The translations under genes and the position numbers were made by a program. DNA of 5,558 nt. It comes from Flavobacteriaceae bacterium (GTDB taxonomy: Bacteria > Bacteroidota > Bacteroidia > Flavobacteriales > Flavobacteriaceae). The notes under the pieces were generated by a model. That model had not been told where the DNA came from. It worked only from the letters and a program-made list of their open reading frames with translations, and did no database searches. The stretch spans positions 1 through 5,558 of the forward strand of contig JAQWKF010000131.1 of assembly GCA_029247985.1 (NCBI GenBank). Direction: 5' to 3'. This document shows, in pieces, positions 5,304 through 5,558 of this stretch; within the stretch, counting starts at the first letter, position 1; the number at the start of each line of letters is the position of its first letter.

Positions 5304-5558
5304 ATGAATATTCACGCAAACGATGGTATTTCCCAATCTGGAGTAGACGCATTAGCTGACTTTGGCTTTACGCTAACAACAACTAACGTAGCACAAGAGC
5401 AGCTTGTGAACTACATAAACGAAAACAACATTTCTGGCATATTGGTTCGCAGTGCAACAACCGTTCGTAAAGAGTTAATCGATGCCTGTCCTGGACTAAA
5501 GCTTATTGGTCGTGGTGGGGTTGGTATGGATAATATTGATGTTGCCTATGCTCGTGAA
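5304..5558 (+). CDS. serA: D-3-phosphoglycerate dehydrogenase, N-terminal part (cut by window edge)
   Basis: From ATG 5304 there are 85 codons open to the window end. The translation begins MNIHANDGISQSGVDALADFGF and contains ILVRSATTVRKELIDACPGLKLIGR followed by GGVGMDNIDVAYARE. This is the substrate-binding domain of the D-2-hydroxyacid dehydrogenases, with the SerA-typical RSAT and GRGGVGMDNID motifs; the NAD-binding domain and catalytic His/Glu lie beyond the window. SerA oxidises 3-phosphoglycerate to 3-phosphohydroxypyruvate, the substrate of the preceding SerC, and the 8-bp gap (5296-5303) supports co-transcription. Another D-2-hydroxyacid dehydrogenase is possible on motif grounds alone, but the serC context favours SerA. 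Confidence 0.88.
   Translation, partial: MNIHANDGISQSGVDALADFGFTLTTTNVAQEQLVNYINENNISGILVRSATTVRKELIDACPGLKLIGRGGVGMDNIDVAYARE

Overview
The window looks like a chromosomal segment of a Flavobacteriia-type member of the Bacteroidota. Three things point there. Several starts lack a Shine-Dalgarno sequence and instead follow matches to the Bacteroidota -7 element TAnnTTTG. The gene order ferredoxin / LuxC-like acyl-CoA reductase / serC / serA is, from memory, typical of that group. The protein variants (redoxin with TCNTCPYS, ferredoxin with CTECKGFHDEPQCAAVCPVDCC) also fit. Base composition is moderate to AT-rich throughout. No rRNA, tRNA, CRISPR array or transposase was seen.

Left part (1-1635, thiol-redox genes). 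Positions 1-386 hold, on the minus strand, the intact first 128 codons of a small secreted TlpA/thioredoxin-like protein with a WCAPC active site; it runs off the left edge. A second, inverted copy of nearly the whole visible gene (599-965, about 97% identical to 1-368) lies on the plus strand. This copy has a one-base deletion just before the active site, so it reads as two broken frames. It is also joined to a different 5' end that encodes a lipoprotein-type leader. It sits 3 bases upstream of an intact AhpC/TSA-type redoxin (1045-1635). The 230-bp segment between the repeat arms carries the divergent upstream regions and the two different leaders. This is the most unusual part of the window. 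It is either a real inverted duplication (possibly an invertible leader segment) or a chimeric join of two related strains at a contig end.

Middle (1636-3082, minus strand). A ferredoxin gene and ychF are 1 bp apart and form a two-gene operon. The ychF stop codon directly abuts the stop codon of the convergent redoxin gene.

Right part (3135-5558, plus strand). A LuxC-like acyl-CoA reductase diverges from the ferredoxin across a 52-bp gap with back-to-back promoter elements. It is followed by serC and the start of serA, 8 bp apart, which supply the first two steps of serine synthesis from 3-phosphoglycerate. These housekeeping genes look complete and ordinary, except serA, which is cut by the right edge. 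The role of the acyl-CoA reductase beside serine synthesis genes is not obvious from the sequence.
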